This document shows positions 42,227-54,256 of a DNA stretch of 57,052 nt, piece after piece. Origin of the DNA: Candidatus Bathyanammoxibius amoris (GTDB lineage: Bacteria; Planctomycetota; Brocadiia; Brocadiales; Bathyanammoxibiaceae); contig JAMXCW010000002.1 in assembly GCA_024451685.1 (NCBI GenBank), positions 173,541 through 230,592 of the forward strand, given 5' to 3'. The notes under the pieces were generated by a model. It was not told the DNA's origin. It searched no databases and saw nothing but the letters and a program-made list of their open reading frames with translations. Positions within the stretch are counted from its first letter, which is position 1. Each line of letters opens with the position of its first letter. The position numbers and the translations under genes are program-made.

Positions 42227-42607
42227 ATGAAGTTATGCTTGAGAGTCGTGCTGTTATTGTTTTTCGTATTGACAGTTTCTTTTGTGAGCGTTTACGTAGC
42301 ACAAGAAGGCGCAACCGTACAGGCCGCCGAGGAGAAGGTTACAGACCCGGCATGCGGTATGGAAATAGACAAGTCGTCTGCCATCGCCGTTGAGTTTGAA
42401 GGCAACACCTACTACGTCTGCTCGGAGGTGTGCAAGGCAAAATTTGAAAAAGACCCCGGAATATACGCTTGCCTATGCACTGCAGGAGCAATGCCCGTAT
42501 GCAAATGCGGCCATTGCCAGAAAACGGCGGATAAATGCGATTGCGGGTCAGAGTCCGCAGGGCAGAAAGGAGAAGGACAACACCACGAGGGGGAACACCA
42601 CCACTAG
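42227..42607 (+). CDS. Secreted YHS-domain protein with Cys/His-rich tail
   Basis: A 126-residue protein from ATG 42227 (AAAGGAGAAAG upstream). A signal peptide (VVLLLFFVLTVSFVSVYVA) is followed by a YHS domain (DPACGMEIDKSSAI...YYVCSEVCKAKFEKDP), then a tail of C-x-C and C-x2-C motifs (CLC, CKCGHC, CDCG) ending HHEGEHHH. It should bind soft metals in the periplasm. Last gene before the terminator. Confidence 0.8.
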   Translation: MKLCLRVVLLLFFVLTVSFVSVYVAQEGATVQAAEEKVTDPACGMEIDKSSAIAVEFEGNTYYVCSEVCKAKFEKDPGIYACLCTAGAMPVCKCGHCQKTADKCDCGSESAGQKGEGQHHEGEHHH

Positions 42608-42617
42608 TTCGATATGG

Positions 42618-42650
42618 AAAGGGCAGTCGCTTTGCGACTGCCCTTTTCTA
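42618..42650 (+). terminator. Strong intrinsic terminator of the copper operon
   Basis: AAAGGGCAGTCGC-TTTG-CGACTGCCCTTTT: a 13-base perfect stem with a 4-base loop and a T-run. The symmetric A/T runs let it end transcription from both sides, including the convergent trxA gene. Confidence 0.93.
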
Positions 42651-42708
42651 TCAACATTTTATCCAGGACGTTGTGCCTGTAGCCCTGAACCGGCAACGTG
42701 GAACGCTG

Positions 42709-43032
42709 TCAAACAACCACGTTGAGTTTCTCTTCCAGCTTGTCCTTTGCCACCACGCCCACCATGCGCTCGGCCTCCTTACCATCCTTAAACACGACCA
42801 GGGTGGGAATGGCGGTTACGCCGTACTGCGAGGCGGTGCCCGTGCCCTCGTCCACGTTAAGCTTTACTATCTTCACCTTGCCCTTGTAGTCATCGACAAG
42901 CCCCTCCAGGATTTCTGACATCTGCTTGCAGGGCGCACACCAGGTGGCCCAGAAGTCCACAAGGACGGGGGTGCCGCACTCAAGCACCTCTTTCTTGAAA
43001 CTGTCATCATTGATGGATGATACCCCTGCCAT
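42709..43032 (-). CDS. trxA: Thioredoxin
   Basis: A 107-residue thioredoxin with DFWATWCAPCKQM (Cys32, Cys35; CAPC rather than the usual CGPC) and the cis-Pro in VTAIPTLVVF. It reduces disulfides in the cytoplasm and could feed electrons to DsbD. It follows dsbD after 11 bases on the same strand. GGAGGG precedes the start. Confidence 0.93.
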   Translation of the reverse strand: MAGVSSINDDSFKKEVLECGTPVLVDFWATWCAPCKQMSEILEGLVDDYKGKVKIVKLNVDEGTGTASQYGVTAIPTLVVFKDGKEAERMVGVVAKDKLEEKLNVVV

Positions 43033-43043
43033 ATTTGGCCCTC

Positions 43044-44513
43044 CTATCTTATCGCTCTAGCTCTCTCAAGAAATATTTTGGGGCCAGTATAACCCTCAAT
43101 CGAATAATCCTCAAGATAATTCCCCTTCGAGTCAAAAAAGGCCATAAAGGGCATGGCAAAGGACTTGAACCTCTCTATCCTGAGTTTATTGTAAGGACTG
43201 TCGTCCTCAGAACAATCCAGCTTTATGGCCACAAACCTCTTGGCCTCTTCTATCACCTCCTTGTTCGACCAGGTCTGCGCGTCCATCACCTTGCAGTCCG
43301 TGCACCACTCGGCATAGAAGTCTACAAAGGCCGGTTTACCCTCTTTCCTGGCCAGATTCAAGCCTTCATCAAAAGACGTTACCCACTTTATGCCTTTCAC
43401 AGGCCCAAGTTCAGGGGCCTCTCTTAGCACACCGCCCACCCCCAGTACTCCCAGGTAAAGAGCATAAGCCCCCCCAAGTGCCAGCAGTATGCCGATCACC
43501 CTGCCAGCTATGTTCCAGACTGTTACCTGCTTCCAGGTCAAGATGTTTAAAAAGACGCCCATACCCACAAGGATCATTCCGCCCAGGACCATGGCAATAC
43601 CCACGGGAACTACCTTAGACATGAACCAGACGGCAACCAGCAGCACTATCATCCCTGCAAATTGCTTCACCCTTATCATCCACTCCCCCGCCCCGGGCAG
43701 CCCCGCCAGGGACTTGGCGAAGATGGCCAGAAACAGATACGGCATACCCAGACCGAGGGCAAAGCTGAACAGGGTAATAAGCCCGATGGGTATGCTGCCC
43801 GTGGTGGCGACAAATCCCAGAATGGAGGCAAGGAACGGACCCACACAGGGGGCGGCAATGAAACCCAGTACAAGCCCCATAACAAACGTACTCGCAATGC
43901 CCGTCTTCTGCCCGGCACCGGACACGCGGTTCGTTATAAAACCGGGGAGTTTTATCTCATAAAGCCCGAACATACTCAGGGACATGGCCACCAGAAAGGC
44001 CACAAACGGTCCGATGAAGAAAGGATTGCCCATAAGGGCGCCGATATTCTTGCCGGCCATGGCAGATGCCACCCCGAGGGGCGCGAACAGCGTAGCTATA
44101 CCCAGTACGTACACACAGGCCAGAAGCACGGTATAACGTTTGCCCCTTGTCTCACCCTGGGTGGCGAAATAGGCCACGGTTATCGGCACAAGCGGAAAGA
44201 CACAGGGTGAACCCACATTGGCCAGCAATCCCCACCAGAACGCAAAGACGATGGCCAATGCAAGACCGTACTTCTCCATTACGCCGGTAAACTTCTCCTG
44301 CCGCTCTGGCCGCGGGGGAGGGGTTTCACCCCCTACTACTCCTACTACTTCTTCTTCCGCCGCCATCGCTACAGATCCATCGGACACGTAAGTGCCCGCG
44401 CCGGGCAGGTCATATACCACAAAATATAACGTGCTCAGGATGAAAATAGAGGCCGCTATCAACCTCATGGCGAGGTTTCTCCTTATGGCCTTTTTTGGGC
44501 CTATACTCATCAT
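43044..44513 (-). CDS. dsbD: Thiol:disulfide interchange protein DsbD-like
   Basis: A 489-residue protein from ATG 44513 (next ATG at 44510). One N-terminal helix and a short periplasmic stretch replace the usual alpha domain; the CcdA-like membrane core has the two redox cysteines in NVGSPCVFPLVP and AAPCVGPFLAS; the C-terminal thioredoxin domain has EWCTDCKVM. It moves electrons from cytoplasmic thioredoxin to periplasmic thiols, used in cytochrome c maturation or metal protection. The trxA gene follows. Confidence 0.9.
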   Translation of the reverse strand: MMSIGPKKAIRRNLAMRLIAASIFILSTLYFVVYDLPGAGTYVSDGSVAMAAEEEVVGVVGGETPPPRPERQEKFTGVMEKYGLALAIVFAFWWGLLANVGSPCVFPLVPITVAYFATQGETRGKRYTVLLACVYVLGIATLFAPLGVASAMAGKNIGALMGNPFFIGPFVAFLVAMSLSMFGLYEIKLPGFITNRVSGAGQKTGIASTFVMGLVLGFIAAPCVGPFLASILGFVATTGSIPIGLITLFSFALGLGMPYLFLAIFAKSLAGLPGAGEWMIRVKQFAGMIVLLVAVWFMSKVVPVGIAMVLGGMILVGMGVFLNILTWKQVTVWNIAGRVIGILLALGGAYALYLGVLGVGGVLREAPELGPVKGIKWVTSFDEGLNLARKEGKPAFVDFYAEWCTDCKVMDAQTWSNKEVIEEAKRFVAIKLDCSEDDSPYNKLRIERFKSFAMPFMAFFDSKGNYLEDYSIEGYTGPKIFLERARAIR

Positions 44514-44842
44514 AAAGGCTTCAGAAATTTTTCTAAAATTGTCATTCAAGCTGCCTTTTCCCAAGGCCTTATTTATATCATTTCACGAAAGGCCCGCTGT
44601 ATTCCACTATTCCCAGACTTCTTAAAGGATATAGTATACCCGACCTGCGCACCCATAATCCACAATTTATGACCAAAGCCCTAACTCCTTATTAATTGAA
44701 AGGTTGGACGAGAACTGTTAATATTGTTGCGCTAAGATGAGGGACAGCCAAGGTCGTTCGAGTACTATCTGAGATTCTCGGCAGTATGGGCGTCCCGGCG
44801 GGTCGCCCCTGCTCATCGCAATCACTATAATACAAAAAACAA

Positions 44843-45469
44843 ATGGAGCAACCAGACATAAGCGTCTTTATCGCTGTCTTTACCATAGCCCTGATTCATG
44901 CGGTACTCCCCCATCACTGGATACCGTTTGCCCTGGTGGGTAAGAGTCAGGGTTGGTCGCTGACCAGGACACTGGGCGTAACCGCCGTAAGCAGCCTTGG
45001 CCACTCACTGGCGACCACCGCCATGGGTGTGATGGTGGCATTTCTGGGCTTCCAGGTAGCCCGGTACGCTGAGGCCACAGACGTAATAACGGGCGTTATT
45101 CTGATAGCGATGGGCCTCGTCTATATAAGTATAAGCAAGAAACACACGCATAACCACGGACCCATCGACCCCGCCCTGTCCGACAGGGCGGCCGCCGTTT
45201 CACTCTTCACCATGGTAACCCTATCGCCATGCGTGGAACTCCTGCCGATGTTTCTGGTTGTGGGCAACTTCAGCTTGTCGTCACTCGCCCTCATGGGTAT
45301 GGCGCTGGCAGCGGCCAACGCCATAGGCATGCTTCTCTTAACCGGTCTTGCATACAAGGGGGTACAACGGTTAAGATTAGATAGGCTGGAACACCACGAG
45401 AAAACAATTATCGGCTCCGTGCTGTTAATTATCGGTGCGGGACTTATACTGTACCACTTCTCACAATAA
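44843..45469 (+). CDS. NicO/RcnA-like membrane protein, possible metal transporter
   Basis: A 208-residue protein with about six helices. LIHAVLPHHWIPFAL, SSLGHSLAT and TLSPCVELLPMF carry conserved His and Cys of a NicO-like layout; a His-rich cytoplasmic loop (KKHTHNHG) lies in the middle. Ni, Co or another ion may be moved; the substrate is unknown. Ten bases before selA on the same strand. The spacer 44565-44842 shows nothing else I can name. Confidence 0.6.
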   Translation: MEQPDISVFIAVFTIALIHAVLPHHWIPFALVGKSQGWSLTRTLGVTAVSSLGHSLATTAMGVMVAFLGFQVARYAEATDVITGVILIAMGLVYISISKKHTHNHGPIDPALSDRAAAVSLFTMVTLSPCVELLPMFLVVGNFSLSSLALMGMALAAANAIGMLLLTGLAYKGVQRLRLDRLEHHEKTIIGSVLLIIGAGLILYHFSQ

Positions 45470-45478
45470 AATAATAAG

Positions 45479-46891
45479 ATGAGCAAGAAAGAATTGAGAA
45501 ACATACCCTCTGTAAGCGCGCTGCTGGAGATGCCGGAAATATCCGAATTCTGCGCCGGTTACCCGAGGCCGCTGGTCGTCTCCACCATTAGAGAGGTGCT
45601 GGACGGGCTGAGGGAGTCTATCGCCGGTTCGGAGAATACGGATACAGACCTATTATTATCCCCCGCATCCATACTCCCCCTGGTAAAGGGCAGGCTGATT
45701 GAGAGGGGAAAGCTGCCTATAAGACGTGTCATCAACGCCTCCGGCGTCCTGGTGCACACCGGTCTGGGGCGCTCCCCTCTGGCCGATGAGGCCCTTAAAG
45801 ACCTACAGGAGATAGCAAAGGGCTACAGTTCCCTGGAGGTGGACGTCTCGACCGGCAAAAGGGCCTCCAGGGGAGACCATATCGAGGCCCTTGTAACCGC
45901 TCTCACCGGCGCGGAGGCCGCGATGGTGGTAAACAACAACGCCGCCGCCGTGCTCCTCGCCCTGGATACACTTGCCAGGGACAGAGAGGCCGTCATATCG
46001 CGCTCTCAACAGGTAGAGATTGGCGGGTCCTTCCGCATGCCGGAGGTGATGGCCAAGAGCGGGGCAAAAATGGTCGAAGTGGGCACCACAAACAGGACAT
46101 ACATATCCGACTACAGAGGGGCAATAACGCCCGACACCGCCCTCCTCCTCAATGTCCACTCAAGCAACTTCCGTATCGTGGGTTTCACCACTTCCGTAAA
46201 GATAGAGGAGCTTGTACGGCTGGGCCGGGAATTTGAGATACTGGTGGTGTATGACCTGGGCAGCGGCGCGTTATTTGACCTGGAGACGTATGGACTCCCT
46301 TACGAGCCGACGGTGGTGGAGGCTGTAAGCTCTGGCGTGGATATAGTCACCTTCAGCACCGACAAGCTGCTGGGCGGGCCCCAGGGCGGGCTCATCGTGG
46401 GAAAGAAGAGGTCCGTTGACCTGATGAAGAGAAACCCGCTCGCAAGGGCCTTGAGGGTCGACAAACTGACCGTAGCCGCTCTTGAAGCCACACTAAAACT
46501 CTACACGGATAGACCTGAGGCCGCGCGGCGCGTACCCATACTCAAAATGCTCACCAGGCCGCTTAAAGAAATAGAAAAAGAGTCTAAACGATTTATAAAG
46601 GAGCTTTCCAAGAGGAGTGACGGCAGGATAAACGCCACCCTGGAAGACGGTACCTCGGCCGTCGGTGGCGGCTCACTGCCCGGGGAAGAAATCCCTACAA
46701 AACTTATCTTCATAAACACAGAAAAACCCAGCACGCAAGAACTCTCCGACAGGCTCAGGCAAAATGACCCGTCTATCTTCGGACGCATAGAACACGACAG
46801 ACTGCTCCTGGACCTCCGCACCGTAACCGACAGGGCCGACGTGGAAGAAATCCTTAACGCCATCCTGAGAATTTTTGGTGGAGTTGCATAG
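45479..46891 (+). CDS. selA: L-seryl-tRNA(Sec) selenium transferase
   Basis: A 470-residue PLP enzyme that turns Ser-tRNA(Sec) into Sec-tRNA(Sec) with selenophosphate. The PLP lysine is in [17 protein letters not shown], and [16 protein letters not shown] and [29 protein letters not shown] are typical. Its TAG overlaps the selB GTG by one base. No clear ribosome site. tRNA(Sec) and selD were not found here. Confidence 0.95.
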   Translation: MSKKELRNIPSVSALLEMPEISEFCAGYPRPLVVSTIREVLDGLRESIAGSENTDTDLLLSPASILPLVKGRLIERGKLPIRRVINASGVLVHTGLGRSPLADEALKDLQEIAKGYSSLEVDVSTGKRASRGDHIEALVTALTGAEAAMVVNNNAAAVLLALDTLARDREAVISRSQQVEIGGSFRMPEVMAKSGAKMVEVGTTNRTYISDYRGAITPDTALLLNVHSSNFRIVGFTTSVKIEELVRLGREFEILVVYDLGSGALFDLETYGLPYEPTVVEAVSSGVDIVTFSTDKLLGGPQGGLIVGKKRSVDLMKRNPLARALRVDKLTVAALEATLKLYTDRPEAARRVPILKMLTRPLKEIEKESKRFIKELSKRSDGRINATLEDGTSAVGGGSLPGEEIPTKLIFINTEKPSTQELSDRLRQNDPSIFGRIEHDRLLLDLRTVTDRADVEEILNAILRIFGGVA

Positions 46892-48807
46892 TGAAGAAAG
46901 TAGTTATCGGTACGGCAGGGCACATTGACCACGGAAAGACCGCCCTCATTATCGCCCTTACGGGCATCGACACCGACCGCCTGCCGGAGGAAAAGGCCCG
47001 CGGTATAACCATAGACCTGGGTTTCGCCTACATGGATATAGATAAAGACCTCCGGGCCGGTATCGTGGACGTGCCCGGTCACGAACGTTTCGTAAAGAAC
47101 ATGCTGGCAGGGGCGACCGGTATCAACCTGGTCGTGCTGGTGATTGCCGCGGACGACGGCGTGATGCCGCAAACGGTTGAACACCTTGAGATACTGGAAC
47201 TCCTGGGCATAAAACACGGGGTGCTCGTGATCACAAAAAAAGACCTGGTGGATAAAGACTGGCTTGAACTGGTCAAAGGAGACGTAAAAGCTCTAGTAAG
47301 TAAGACCTTCCTCCGGGACGCGCCGATGAGAGTCGTATCGTCCGTCACAGGTGAAGGGATACCCGAACTCAGGGAAACCCTCAAAGAACTTATCCTCAGC
47401 CTGCAGGAGGAACAACTCCACGGCGTCTTTCGTATCCCCGTCGACAGGGCCTTCACCATCCAGGGTTTTGGCTGCGTGGTAACGGGTACGGTCTCCAGCG
47501 GAGAGGTGCGGGTAGGCGATGAGGTGGAAATCCTGCCCACAAAAGAGACTGCGCGGGTAAGGGGTATCGAGGTCCACGAAGAGAAGACCGGTTTTGCGCA
47601 CCGCGGTCAACGTGCCGCGCTCAACCTCTCAGGGGTCAAGACGTCCGAGATACACAGGGGGTACCAGCTTTCCGTTCCCGGCTATCTGGAACCCGTACGG
47701 ATGGTGGACGGTTACCTCAATTACCTTACTACCGCACGCAAGCCCCTCGGAAACGGGGAAAGGATCAGGTTTCACATCGCCACCAGCGAGGTGATGGGCA
47801 GGGCCGTGTTACTGGACAAAGAGGTGCTGAAACCCGGAGAAAACGCCTTCGTGCAATACAGGCTTGAGGAACCGGTTGTAGCTGAAAGAGGCGAACACTA
47901 CGTGATACGCTCCTATTCCCCCTGCCGTACCATCGGCGGCGGAGAAGTATTGAGGAGCACGCACACCAGAAAACTACGGCGTTTAAAAGAGGAGACACTG
48001 GCGCCGTTGCGGCTCCTGCATGAGGGAACGGAAAAAGAGATCATAGAAAAAACCTTTCTTGAACCCGGCCGCTATCTTCTCTCTGATGAAGAGATTTCGA
48101 GGCTCCTCAACATATTTCTCCCCAGGACAAGAGAGATAATCAATGAGCTTACAGAGAAGGGCATCCTCGTGAACATGAAAGAGAATTCGAGGGCTTTCAG
48201 CATACACAAACAAACATTGTCGGCCACCCGGGCTGAAATCCTCAAACGCCTGGAAGAATACCACCGGGCGAATCCGATGAAAAGGGGGGCTGAAGATGCC
48301 GCGTTGCGAACAAGGATGCCAAAAGACATGCCCGGCCAGTTGATATCACGGGTCCTGGCGGATTTGCAAAAGGAAGGCGCCATTACCTCCTCAGGGCAAA
48401 GGTTTGCCATCACCGGCCACCGGGTCGAGCTGTCCGAACCGGACAAGAAGACCATGAAGTCGATAGAGGACTCCTTTTTGAAAGATAAGTTTGCCCCACC
48501 GTCCCTGGAAAAGATATCCCCCAAAAACCCCTCTGAGAGGGACAGGTTCCGGTCACTTCTCAATATACTGGTAGAAGAAGGCACGCTGATTGAGGTGAAA
48601 CCGGGGCTCTATTTTCACTCCAAAGTCATCGATGAGCTGAAAAAAAGTCTGGAAAAGTCAATCCGGGAAAGAGGGGCAATAACGGTGGCGGAATTCAGAG
48701 ACCTTGTCGGCACCTCGCGCAAATACATGGTACCGCTCTTAGAACACTTCGACAGCATACGTCTCACAAAGCGAGTGGGAGACAAAAGGGTACTCTACAA
48801 CACCTAA
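46891..48807 (+). CDS. selB: Selenocysteine-specific elongation factor SelB
   Basis: A 638-residue GTPase delivering Sec-tRNA to UGA codons with a SECIS. The G domain has [19 protein letters not shown] and TKKDLVD; domains II and III follow; the C-terminal half (about 380-638) holds winged helices that bind the SECIS hairpin. The start is GTG at 46891. The 3' end shares its stop region with the convergent DUF1571 gene. Confidence 0.95.
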   Translation: MKKVVIGTAGHIDHGKTALIIALTGIDTDRLPEEKARGITIDLGFAYMDIDKDLRAGIVDVPGHERFVKNMLAGATGINLVVLVIAADDGVMPQTVEHLEILELLGIKHGVLVITKKDLVDKDWLELVKGDVKALVSKTFLRDAPMRVVSSVTGEGIPELRETLKELILSLQEEQLHGVFRIPVDRAFTIQGFGCVVTGTVSSGEVRVGDEVEILPTKETARVRGIEVHEEKTGFAHRGQRAALNLSGVKTSEIHRGYQLSVPGYLEPVRMVDGYLNYLTTARKPLGNGERIRFHIATSEVMGRAVLLDKEVLKPGENAFVQYRLEEPVVAERGEHYVIRSYSPCRTIGGGEVLRSTHTRKLRRLKEETLAPLRLLHEGTEKEIIEKTFLEPGRYLLSDEEISRLLNIFLPRTREIINELTEKGILVNMKENSRAFSIHKQTLSATRAEILKRLEEYHRANPMKRGAEDAALRTRMPKDMPGQLISRVLADLQKEGAITSSGQRFAITGHRVELSEPDKKTMKSIEDSFLKDKFAPPSLEKISPKNPSERDRFRSLLNILVEEGTLIEVKPGLYFHSKVIDELKKSLEKSIRERGAITVAEFRDLVGTSRKYMVPLLEHFDSIRLTKRVGDKRVLYNT

Positions 48808-49616
48808 AACTTATACTCCTCGTTATCCTTGTCGAAGTGGAATGGCGGCAACTTCACGTTCAACTTTACGTCACTAAAGGTGAGTATCTCCGCGGTATCA
48901 TCCTCCCACAACCAGAACGTCGCCTTAATGGGGAGGTTGCTCTGGGTGTCGTAGTATTGTATAGAACTGCGGCAGTAGAAGCCGTTCTCTTCGCCTTCTT
49001 CGTTCACTACCAGCACCAGCTTGTAAGCAGGCCGGCCTTCAATTTCGGACATGGTGACCTGGGCTGCGGAGACAAAGCCCTGTTTTTGCGCGTTCTTAAA
49101 CGCGTTATATGACGTATCAATAACCCCGGCAAAGCCCACTTCCCATATAGAGTGTTTGGTAAACTTTCTTAGCCAAAAACCGTTGGGGTCCATCTCCATA
49201 GTGCCAAAGACTTTTTTGAGAAAACCACCGCCCTTGCGGATTATCAGCTTGTCGTCGTACTTCCCCTCAACGAACAGGAGCTGCGTGCCTTTATTCTTGC
49301 CGGAGAGCCATTTCAAATATACCTTAAACGGTTTCTGGAACTTTATTATCGTCTCCTCGTCCTTTACCCGCTCCCCGTCCTTGTATTCCTCTTTATGTAT
49401 AAGGGCTGTATAGTCCTTGAGTTTGGCGTAACTCTCCCGGGCCTTATCTAATATCTGCATGACCTGTTCCACCTGCCAAGTCAGGTCTTCCTGCTCCTGA
49501 GGTTTGTTGGCCTCCGCCCACGAACTAACGCAAGGAGAAAGACTAACCATGGCAAAGGACAATCCTGCTACCACAAAAACAGCTCTAACAACCCCAAAAA
49601 ATTTACACAAATACAT
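48804..49616 (-). CDS. DUF1571 secreted protein
   Basis: A 270-residue protein from ATG 49616 (GAGGAGG about 13 bases upstream). A signal peptide (VVRAVFVVAGLSFAMVSLSPCVSSWA) precedes a LolA-like beta domain typical of DUF1571 (YTALIHKEEYKDGERVKDEETIIKFQKPFKVYLKW). I know this family mainly from Planctomycetes. Function unknown; envelope or lipid-related roles are guesses. Its stop overlaps the selB stop by three bases. Confidence 0.8.
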   Translation of the reverse strand: MYLCKFFGVVRAVFVVAGLSFAMVSLSPCVSSWAEANKPQEQEDLTWQVEQVMQILDKARESYAKLKDYTALIHKEEYKDGERVKDEETIIKFQKPFKVYLKWLSGKNKGTQLLFVEGKYDDKLIIRKGGGFLKKVFGTMEMDPNGFWLRKFTKHSIWEVGFAGVIDTSYNAFKNAQKQGFVSAAQVTMSEIEGRPAYKLVLVVNEEGEENGFYCRSSIQYYDTQSNLPIKATFWLWEDDTAEILTFSDVKLNVKLPPFHFDKDNEEYKF

Positions 49617-49647
49617 TTGCAACCACCACCTCCTCAAAAAAACCCGC

Positions 49648-49884
49648 CTATTTAGCGCCCTCAGTCTCAGGAGCCGCTTCCTCCTCTTTAGGCTGTTCCT
49701 TTTCTGCCGCGGGTTTACTTCTCTTCTTTATACGCATAGACTTGACCTTGGGCAGACCAAATACAGATTCTTCTTCGTTCCACCTGCCTTCGGTCTCCAG
49801 CATCTTGACACGCTCGGCCCTTCTTAACACGTTGCGAGTCCTGCCCAACCTGCCTCTTATTACCAGACTTTTGTCAATACTCAC
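49648..49884 (-). CDS. PVC-type small basic protein (TIGR04137-like)
   Basis: A 78-residue protein with GTG start. The opening SLVIRGRLGRTRNVLRRAERVKMLETEGRW and VFGLPKVKSMRIKKR match, from memory, the small basic protein found across Planctomycetes, Verrucomicrobia and Chlamydiae. The C-terminal tail is rich in Glu, Lys, Pro and Ala. Role unproven; a ribosome-linked role has been suggested by its profile. A useful lineage marker. Confidence 0.75.
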   Translation of the reverse strand: MSIDKSLVIRGRLGRTRNVLRRAERVKMLETEGRWNEEESVFGLPKVKSMRIKKRSKPAAEKEQPKEEEAAPETEGAK

Positions 49885-49898
49885 GTCTTGCCCTTCTT

Positions 49899-50615
49899 CT
49901 ATTTTAAACGAACCGGATAACTGGTTATAAACTGCTTCCTGTTCTCATACTCAAACGCCCTTACCTGTTTCTGCAGTTCCAACAGGTCGGGGCTTCTCTT
50001 TGAGCCAAACTCACCAAGGCATACCACCAACTTGTTACCCAACCTGGCCACAAAGGCATCGTAACCGGTAGCATTCTGCAAGAAATCCGCCACGGCAGCA
50101 GCCCTTTCGAGGTTCTTCTGCACGTCGGAATATGAGATTATCCGGAGAGTCCATGTGTCCGTAGTCGCAGGTGGTGGCGCAACGACTGGCACAGGTGCTT
50201 TCGCAACCTGTTTTTCCTGCTTCTTAACGATCTTTGGCCTTTCCGGACCGCCAGACTCCTGTATTACCTTCGGAGCCGTAGTCTTCCCGGGGGCCTTTAC
50301 CGTTATCTCATCACTGGGGGGCTTGGCTCCACTCCCCAGACTGTGACCCAAAAAGAACATTCCAATCGCCAGACCCACACCACATGCGGCGCCTATGATT
50401 ATCGCAACCACCTTGCCCTTGCCGGAACCTCCCCCCATCGCAGGAGGTATTTCGGCTATGTCGGAAATAACAATAAGGTCTTCGCCTTCAAAAACAGGGA
50501 AGTCTTCGATTATCTTTTCCTTGCCGGCCTTGCCGCTGACCGGTACCTCACTGCCCTTGTGTGATTGTGAGCCATATACCTCGAAAAAGGTCTTACCTGG
50601 CTTGCCCTTCGCCAT
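49899..50615 (-). CDS. Membrane protein with SPOR-like C-terminal domain
   Basis: A 238-residue protein: an about 70-residue cytoplasmic part, one helix (VVAIIIGAACGVGLAIGMFFLG, about 79-100), a Lys/Pro/Ala-rich periplasmic linker and a C-terminal alpha/beta domain (WTLRIISYSDVQKNLERAAAVADFLQ...) like SPOR or related peptidoglycan-binding repeats. GGAGC precedes the ATG. The gene for the small basic protein follows 14 bases later. Confidence 0.55.
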   Translation of the reverse strand: MAKGKPGKTFFEVYGSQSHKGSEVPVSGKAGKEKIIEDFPVFEGEDLIVISDIAEIPPAMGGGSGKGKVVAIIIGAACGVGLAIGMFFLGHSLGSGAKPPSDEITVKAPGKTTAPKVIQESGGPERPKIVKKQEKQVAKAPVPVVAPPPATTDTWTLRIISYSDVQKNLERAAAVADFLQNATGYDAFVARLGNKLVVCLGEFGSKRSPDLLELQKQVRAFEYENRKQFITSYPVRLK

Positions 50616-50735
50616 TCACAAGCTCCTTATGTATAAGTACCCTACGCCCCTCAACTTAGAAAAGCACCACCCTTGTTCCCAAGACTAGGCTTAACCGTGA
50701 TTTATAGCAAAATACACATCAAAGTCAAGCCTTTA

Positions 50736-50763
50736 TTGACAGTACCCCGAAAAATGATATACT
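50736..50763 (+). promoter_or_regulatory. Sigma-70-type promoter of ligA
   Basis: Perfect TTGACA (50736-50741) and TATACT (50758-50763), 16 bases apart, about 48 bases before the ligA ATG. Confidence 0.8.
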
Positions 50764-50778
50764 CTATCGATATTCTAA

Positions 50779-52839
<2,061 letters not shown>

Positions 52840-52884
52840 ACCCTGTGCGCACAAGATGTTACCCATACCGGACGAGGCGTAACT

Positions 52885-54252
52885 ATGGAACAAGCGATAA
52901 AAAGTGCACTAAAATCGGCGAAGGCCGATTACGATTACATTGAGATACGGCTCCAGGAAGGATACGCCACCGGCATAAACTATGTCGGCAAGGAGTTGGA
53001 GACTATATCGGAGGGCAACGTTATCGGCGGTTCCGTCAGGGCGCTGGTCAACGGCGGGTGGGGCTTCACCGCATTTAACGATATAGAGAATCTCACGGAT
53101 TACGTCCACTCCGCCGTGGAGCAGGCCAGACTCCTGGGTGGTGGAGACGAGTCTCTGGTGCCCGTACCTCCAACCACAGACCACGTGAGACCACAGGTCG
53201 AGTTAGACCCGAAAGACGTATCACTCGACGACAAACACGACCTCTGCAAGAAATATAATGACATCATACTCTCACACAAAGACATTCAAACCACTAGCGT
53301 CCGCTATGCGGACGGTCACGGCACAACCTGCTTCGGCAATTCGGAAGGCAGTCTAATAGTACAGGAGACAATCTTCTGCGGGGCCATGGTGCTCGCCATG
53401 GCCAAAGACGGGATGAACGTTCAGCGCGCGTGGGAATCGGTCGGCGATCTCAGGGGATACCGGAACGTCCTGGGTCTTGAGGAAAAGTGCGAAGAGGTGG
53501 CCCGCAAGGCTATTGAACAACTGGCGGCAAAACCGGTGGAAGCGGGTATATATACCGTCATCGCAGACCCCAGACTCTCCGGGGTCTTTGCGCATGAAGC
53601 ATTCGGCCACCTTAGCGAGGGAGATTTTATCTACGAAAACGAGAAGTTGAAGGAGACAATGCAGATTGGCAAGCGCTTCGGCCGTGACGACCTCTCCATA
53701 GTAGACGATGGTTCACTGGCGGGAGAGGCCGGCTACAACAAATACGACAGCGAAGGCACCCCGACACAGAAGACCTACCTCATAAAGGACGGCATACTTA
53801 CCAGCCGCCTCCACTCCAGGGAGACGGCCATAAAGATGGACGAAAAACCCACCGGCAACGCCAGGGCCATTAGCTACGCGAACGAACCGATCGTCAGGAT
53901 GACCAATACATACATAGAGCCGAGGAACTGGACGTTTGAAAAGATGCTCGAAGACACGCCGGACGGCATATACTGCATAGGCTCGGTGGGCGGCATGACC
54001 AACACGGAGATGTTCACCTTCAGCGCCGCCGAGGCATTCCGTATCAAGGACGGTAAACTCGCGGAAAGACTCCGCGACGTGGTGCTCACGGGGAACGTGT
54101 TCCAGACCCTTATGGACATCGACGCCATAGGCGACGACATGGCCCTCTTCGGCGGGCTGGGAGGCTGCGGCAAGGGCGGACAGTCGCCCCTCAGGGTCTC
54201 CGACGGCGGGCCGCACATAAGGATTCGAAACGTGGTAATCGGTGGAACATAA
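52885..54252 (+). CDS. tldD: TldD metalloprotease subunit
   Basis: A 455-residue TldD protein with the zinc motif HEAFGH (FAHEAFGHLSEGDF) and ending GCGKGGQSPLRVSDGGPHIRIRNVVIGG. It pairs with TldE to cut unfolded peptides and mature some ribosomal peptides. GAGGCG precedes the ATG. tldE follows after 4 bases. Confidence 0.93.
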   Translation: MEQAIKSALKSAKADYDYIEIRLQEGYATGINYVGKELETISEGNVIGGSVRALVNGGWGFTAFNDIENLTDYVHSAVEQARLLGGGDESLVPVPPTTDHVRPQVELDPKDVSLDDKHDLCKKYNDIILSHKDIQTTSVRYADGHGTTCFGNSEGSLIVQETIFCGAMVLAMAKDGMNVQRAWESVGDLRGYRNVLGLEEKCEEVARKAIEQLAAKPVEAGIYTVIADPRLSGVFAHEAFGHLSEGDFIYENEKLKETMQIGKRFGRDDLSIVDDGSLAGEAGYNKYDSEGTPTQKTYLIKDGILTSRLHSRETAIKMDEKPTGNARAISYANEPIVRMTNTYIEPRNWTFEKMLEDTPDGIYCIGSVGGMTNTEMFTFSAAEAFRIKDGKLAERLRDVVLTGNVFQTLMDIDAIGDDMALFGGLGGCGKGGQSPLRVSDGGPHIRIRNVVIGGT

Positions 54253-54256
54253 TCAC

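Noticed and set aside
42613-42650. Attenuator or riboswitch between the YHS gene and trxA
   Set aside because: A single perfect stem with a T-run between convergent genes is explained by a bidirectional terminator.
44700-44830. Possible tRNA-Sec upstream of the selA operon (a GTTCGAGTAC stretch near 44756)
   Set aside because: No acceptor stem, no TCA anticodon loop and no long variable arm could be drawn around it.
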